Shown one piece after another: positions 5,474 to 7,791 of a DNA stretch of 7,791 nt. The translations under genes were made by a program, and so were the position numbers. Source of the DNA: JAUREX01 sp044356825 (GTDB taxonomy: Bacteria; Pseudomonadota; Alphaproteobacteria; Rhodobacterales; Rhodobacteraceae); the NCBI GenBank assembly GCA_044356825.1, contig JBIKVM010000141.1, positions 1-7,791 of the forward strand, read 5' to 3'. How positions within the stretch are numbered: position 1 is the stretch's first letter; every line of letters starts with the position of its first letter. The notes beneath the pieces are model-generated. The model saw nothing but the letters and a program-made list of their open reading frames with translations, searched no databases and had not been told where the DNA came from.

Positions 5474-6733
5474 CTAGCCCAGTTTCAGGTTGTCGATGCC
5501 GATCAGGCGGTCATAGAGCCAATAGAGAAGCAGGACCGACATCAGCAGCAGCGACGCCAGCGCTGCCGCCATCGACCAGTTCGAATTCTCGAAATGGAAG
5601 GCGATCAGGTTCGAGATGAGCTGCCCCGACGCCCCCCCGACCAGCGCGGGGGTGATGTAGTAGCCGACGGCCAGAATGAACACGAGCAAGCCCCCCGCCG
5701 CCACGCCGGGCATCGTCTGGGGCACATAGATGCGCCGGAAGGCCGTCCAGCTCGTCGCCCCGAGCGAGCGCGCCGCGCGGACGTAGGAGGGCGGAATGGG
5801 CCGCATCACCGAATAGAGCGGCAGCACCATGAAGGGCAGCAAGATGTGCGTCATCGCGATGATGGTGCCGGCCTGATTGTAGATCATCCGGATCCGGCCA
5901 TCATCGCCGATCACGCCCAGCCCCACGAGGATGTTGTTGAGCACCCCCTCTCCCTGCAAGAGCACGATCCACGCCGTCGTCCGAACCAGAAGCGATGTCC
6001 AGAACGGCAAGAGCACGAGGATCATGAGCAGGTTGGAATAGCGCAGCGGCAGTGTCGCGAGCAGGTGCGCGATCGGATAGCCAAGGACGAGGCAGGTGAA
6101 CGTGATGAGCGCCGAGAGCAAAAACGTGCGCAGATAGAGCATCTGATAGACGCGCACCTCTTCGGGCGCGCGCTCGATCCCGCCCGTCTCGGAGCGGCGG
6201 AGGTCAAGCGATGCGAGGAAGAAGTTCGGGGTGATGGACGACGACGCCTGGCGCATGGATTCCCACAGCCTCGGGTCGTCCCATTCGGTCTTCACCGCAA
6301 GGATTGCCTCGCGATAGGGCGGCTCGAACTTGTCGGCGCTGCGCGCGGTCGTGGTGAACAGCGAGCGCGCGCCCGAGACCTCGTAGTTGATCCGCTCACC
6401 CATCTGGCCGGCGGTGCGGTTTTCCTTTGCGGCCTTGAGATCGGCGGCAAGGGCGGCATAGGCGCTCTCGTCGATCGGCGTGCCGCGCGGGTTGGCATCG
6501 AACCAGGCGGCGAGCGCGGGAGCGTTGCGCGCGAAATCGTCATCTCTGAAGGCGCTGACCAGAAGCTGCCCGATCGGCACCACGAAACTGAAGAGGACAA
6601 AGAACAGAAGCGGCGCCACCAGCAGGAAAGCCCGGCGCCGGGCGCGGGATTGCGCGGCCGCAAGCGCCTCGCCCAGCGGCCGGCCGTCTGCCGTCCGGAG
6701 CCCTCCGCCCTGAGCTGCGATCGCTTCGGCCAT
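5474..6733 (-). CDS. potB: ABC importer permease, PotB-like, with large periplasmic insert
   Basis: The 419-residue product pairs with the PotC-like permease to form the membrane channel. A cytoplasmic N-terminus rich in Ala/Arg (1-35) precedes helix 1 (36-61). A hydrophilic stretch of about 135 residues (62-198) follows, then the standard permease core (about 200-412). The coupling loop is VRAARSLGATSWTAFRRIYVPQTMPG (318-343, conserved Gly324, Pro338 and Pro342). E. coli PotB has about 275-285 residues, so the difference is almost all in the helix 1-2 insert; by topology this should lie in the periplasm. Long PotB relatives of this kind occur in alphaproteobacteria, so the insert is unlikely to be an assembly artefact. 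The start at 6733 has GAGGAG 7 nt upstream. The binding-protein gene ends 57 nt upstream, with a strong hairpin between. Confidence 0.93.
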   Translation of the reverse strand: MAEAIAAQGGGLRTADGRPLGEALAAAQSRARRRAFLLVAPLLFFVLFSFVVPIGQLLVSAFRDDDFARNAPALAAWFDANPRGTPIDESAYAALAADLKAAKENRTAGQMGERINYEVSGARSLFTTTARSADKFEPPYREAILAVKTEWDDPRLWESMRQASSSITPNFFLASLDLRRSETGGIERAPEEVRVYQMLYLRTFLLSALITFTCLVLGYPIAHLLATLPLRYSNLLMILVLLPFWTSLLVRTTAWIVLLQGEGVLNNILVGLGVIGDDGRIRMIYNQAGTIIAMTHILLPFMVLPLYSVMRPIPPSYVRAARSLGATSWTAFRRIYVPQTMPGVAAGGLLVFILAVGYYITPALVGGASGQLISNLIAFHFENSNWSMAAALASLLLMSVLLLYWLYDRLIGIDNLKLG

Positions 6734-6739
6734 CCCGTG

Positions 6740-6747
6740 TCTCCTCG
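6740..6747 (-). promoter_or_regulatory. Ribosome binding site of the potB-like gene
   Basis: On the minus strand CGAGGAG ends about 6-7 nt before the ATG at 6733. It lies 7 nt past the foot of the 6754-6781 hairpin, so the hairpin does not sequester it directly. Confidence 0.5.
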
Positions 6748-6753
6748 GAAAGT

Positions 6754-6781
6754 GGCGGCGCGGGATGTGTCCCGCGCCGCC
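6754..6781 (-). promoter_or_regulatory. Intercistronic hairpin between the binding-protein and permease genes
   Basis: A perfect 12-bp GC-rich stem (GGCGGCGCGGGA / TCCCGCGCCGCC) closes a 4-nt loop, 9 nt after the stop of the binding-protein gene and before the potB-like ribosome binding site. On the transcribed strand only a short TTT follows, so full intrinsic termination is unlikely. In binding-protein operons, hairpins placed here are known to protect the upstream message from 3' decay or to terminate partially, giving more binding protein than permease. That role is inferred here. Confidence 0.62.
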
Positions 6782-6790
6782 GGTCGTCGA

Positions 6791-7791
6791 TCAGTTCGCC
6801 GCGAGCCAGGCGTTGAAACGCTCTTCGAGTTCCTTGTTCTTGTCGGCCCAGAACTCGAAGTTCGACCCGAGGGCGTTCTTCATGTTGTCAGGGTTCGTCG
6901 GCATGTGCGGCAGCATCTCGGTCTTGCCGTCCTTGAACACGCCGATGAGCGCGCTCGAGGATTTCCGGGCCGGGCCATAGGAGATGTACTTGGCCTGATC
7001 GGCAAGGCGCTGCGTGTCGGTCGAGAACTTCACGAACTCCATCGCGGCTTCGAGGTTCGGGGCCCCCTTCGGCACGACCCACAGGTCGTATTCCTGGATC
7101 TGCCCGTCCCAGACCACCGTGAACGGCTTGTTCTCGGCGATCGCGGCGTTGAAGATCCGTCCGTTGTAGGCGGTCGTCATCGCGACTTCGCCATCGGCGA
7201 GGAGTTGGGGCGCCTGGGCGCCGGCTTCCCACCAGATGATCTCGGACTTGATCGTGTCGAGCTTGGCAAAGGCGCGGTCGACGCCCTCGGGGGTTCCGAG
7301 AACGGCATAGACCTCAGCCGCCGGCACGCCATCGGCCATCAGCGCCATTTCGAGGTTGGCGCGCGGACGCTTGCCCATGCCGCGCTTGCCCGGGAACTTC
7401 TGAAGGTCGAAGAAGTCCGCGATCGACGTCGGGCCTTCGGGGAAGACCGACGCGTCATAGGCGAAGATCGTCGAGAAGGTGATCGTGGCCACGGCGCAGT
7501 CGAGCAGCAGGCCCGGCAGGAAGTCCTCGGTCGCGGGCGTTCCATCGGGGGCGGGCGGCAGCGACGCGTGATCGATCGTCTCGAGCATGCCCTCGTCGCA
7601 CAGGCGCACGGCGTCGGGATATTCTACGTCGGCGACATCGATCGAGACGTTGCCGGCCTTCACTTGCGTTTCCACGGGAACAGCCGGGTTGTCGGCGTCG
7701 ACCGACACGACCGTGATGCCGGTCTGGGCGGTGAAGGGCTTGTGATAGGCCTCGATCTGGCTCTCGGCATAGGCGCCGCCCCAGGACATGA
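6791..7791 (-). CDS. potD: ABC importer periplasmic substrate-binding protein, PotD-like (N-terminus beyond right edge)
   Basis: The visible 332-odd residues lack a signal peptide and begin at SWGGAYAESQIEAYHKPF, which in this family normally follows the first beta strand of the mature protein. The ATG at 7789 is therefore almost certainly an internal codon and the true start lies outside the window. Numbering from that Met, the first lobe continues with IDVADVEYPDAVRLCDEGML (50-69), a hinge crossing falls near 95-112, and TTAYNGR (205-211) and EYDLWVVPKGA (233-243) match PotD/PotF-type (SBP_bac_8) receptors, in which aromatic and acidic residues line the site. The C-terminus NAWLAAN is typical. 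It is the first visible gene of the ABC operon and is followed by the 12-bp hairpin and two permease genes. The ligand could be a polyamine or another small cationic or zwitterionic compound; the sequence does not decide. Confidence 0.88.
   Translation of the reverse strand, partial: MSWGGAYAESQIEAYHKPFTAQTGITVVSVDADNPAVPVETQVKAGNVSIDVADVEYPDAVRLCDEGMLETIDHASLPPAPDGTPATEDFLPGLLLDCAVATITFSTIFAYDASVFPEGPTSIADFFDLQKFPGKRGMGKRPRANLEMALMADGVPAAEVYAVLGTPEGVDRAFAKLDTIKSEIIWWEAGAQAPQLLADGEVAMTTAYNGRIFNAAIAENKPFTVVWDGQIQEYDLWVVPKGAPNLEAAMEFVKFSTDTQRLADQAKYISYGPARKSSSALIGVFKDGKTEMLPHMPTNPDNMKNALGSNFEFWADKNKELEERFNAWLAAN

Noticed and set aside
4900..5619. A 239-residue plus-strand frame antisense to the two permease genes.
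   Set aside because: It is very rich in Arg/Asp/His, typical of the antisense of membrane-protein codons, with no plausible ribosome binding site or family.

Overview
The window comes from a GC-rich genome, most likely an alphaproteobacterium of the Rhodobacterales type. The grounds are strong GC bias at third codon positions, divided transporters of the kinds abundant in that group (a TRAP system and a PotB/PotC/PotD-type ABC importer with a long periplasmic insert in PotB), a PAS-domain sensor protein, and a perfect CtrA-type box (TTAA-N7-TTAAC). The assignment rests on protein style and motifs, not on a search. I found no rRNA, tRNA, CRISPR array, insertion sequence or phage gene.

Layout, left to right. 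(1) 1-727, minus: N-terminal part of a membrane-anchored PAS-domain sensor protein, probably a histidine kinase, which runs off the left edge. Its upstream region (728-842) carries the CtrA-type palindrome. (2) 843-1616, minus: a complete HpcH/HpaI-family (class II) aldolase with all recognised catalytic and metal-binding residues. (3) 1617-1755: a divergent control region. (4) 1756-4504, plus: a complete, tightly coupled TRAP transporter operon dctP-dctQ-dctM. (5) 4510-7791, minus: a binding-protein-dependent ABC importer transcribed toward the TRAP operon, in the order substrate-binding protein (N-terminus cut by the right edge), PotB-like permease, PotC-like permease. The ATPase gene is not in the window.

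How the parts may work together: the TRAP operon and the aldolase diverge from a 139-bp region, an arrangement that suggests import of an organic or sugar acid whose breakdown ends in aldol cleavage to pyruvate plus an aldehyde. The ABC importer is a separate unit. It meets the TRAP operon tail to tail with only 5 nt between the coding regions, and an inverted repeat there contains both stop codons. A perfect 12-bp hairpin lies between the binding-protein gene and the first permease gene and may set their expression ratio. Apart from the regulatory structures, this is ordinary transport and catabolic gene content; I see no convincing evidence of a wholly new system.
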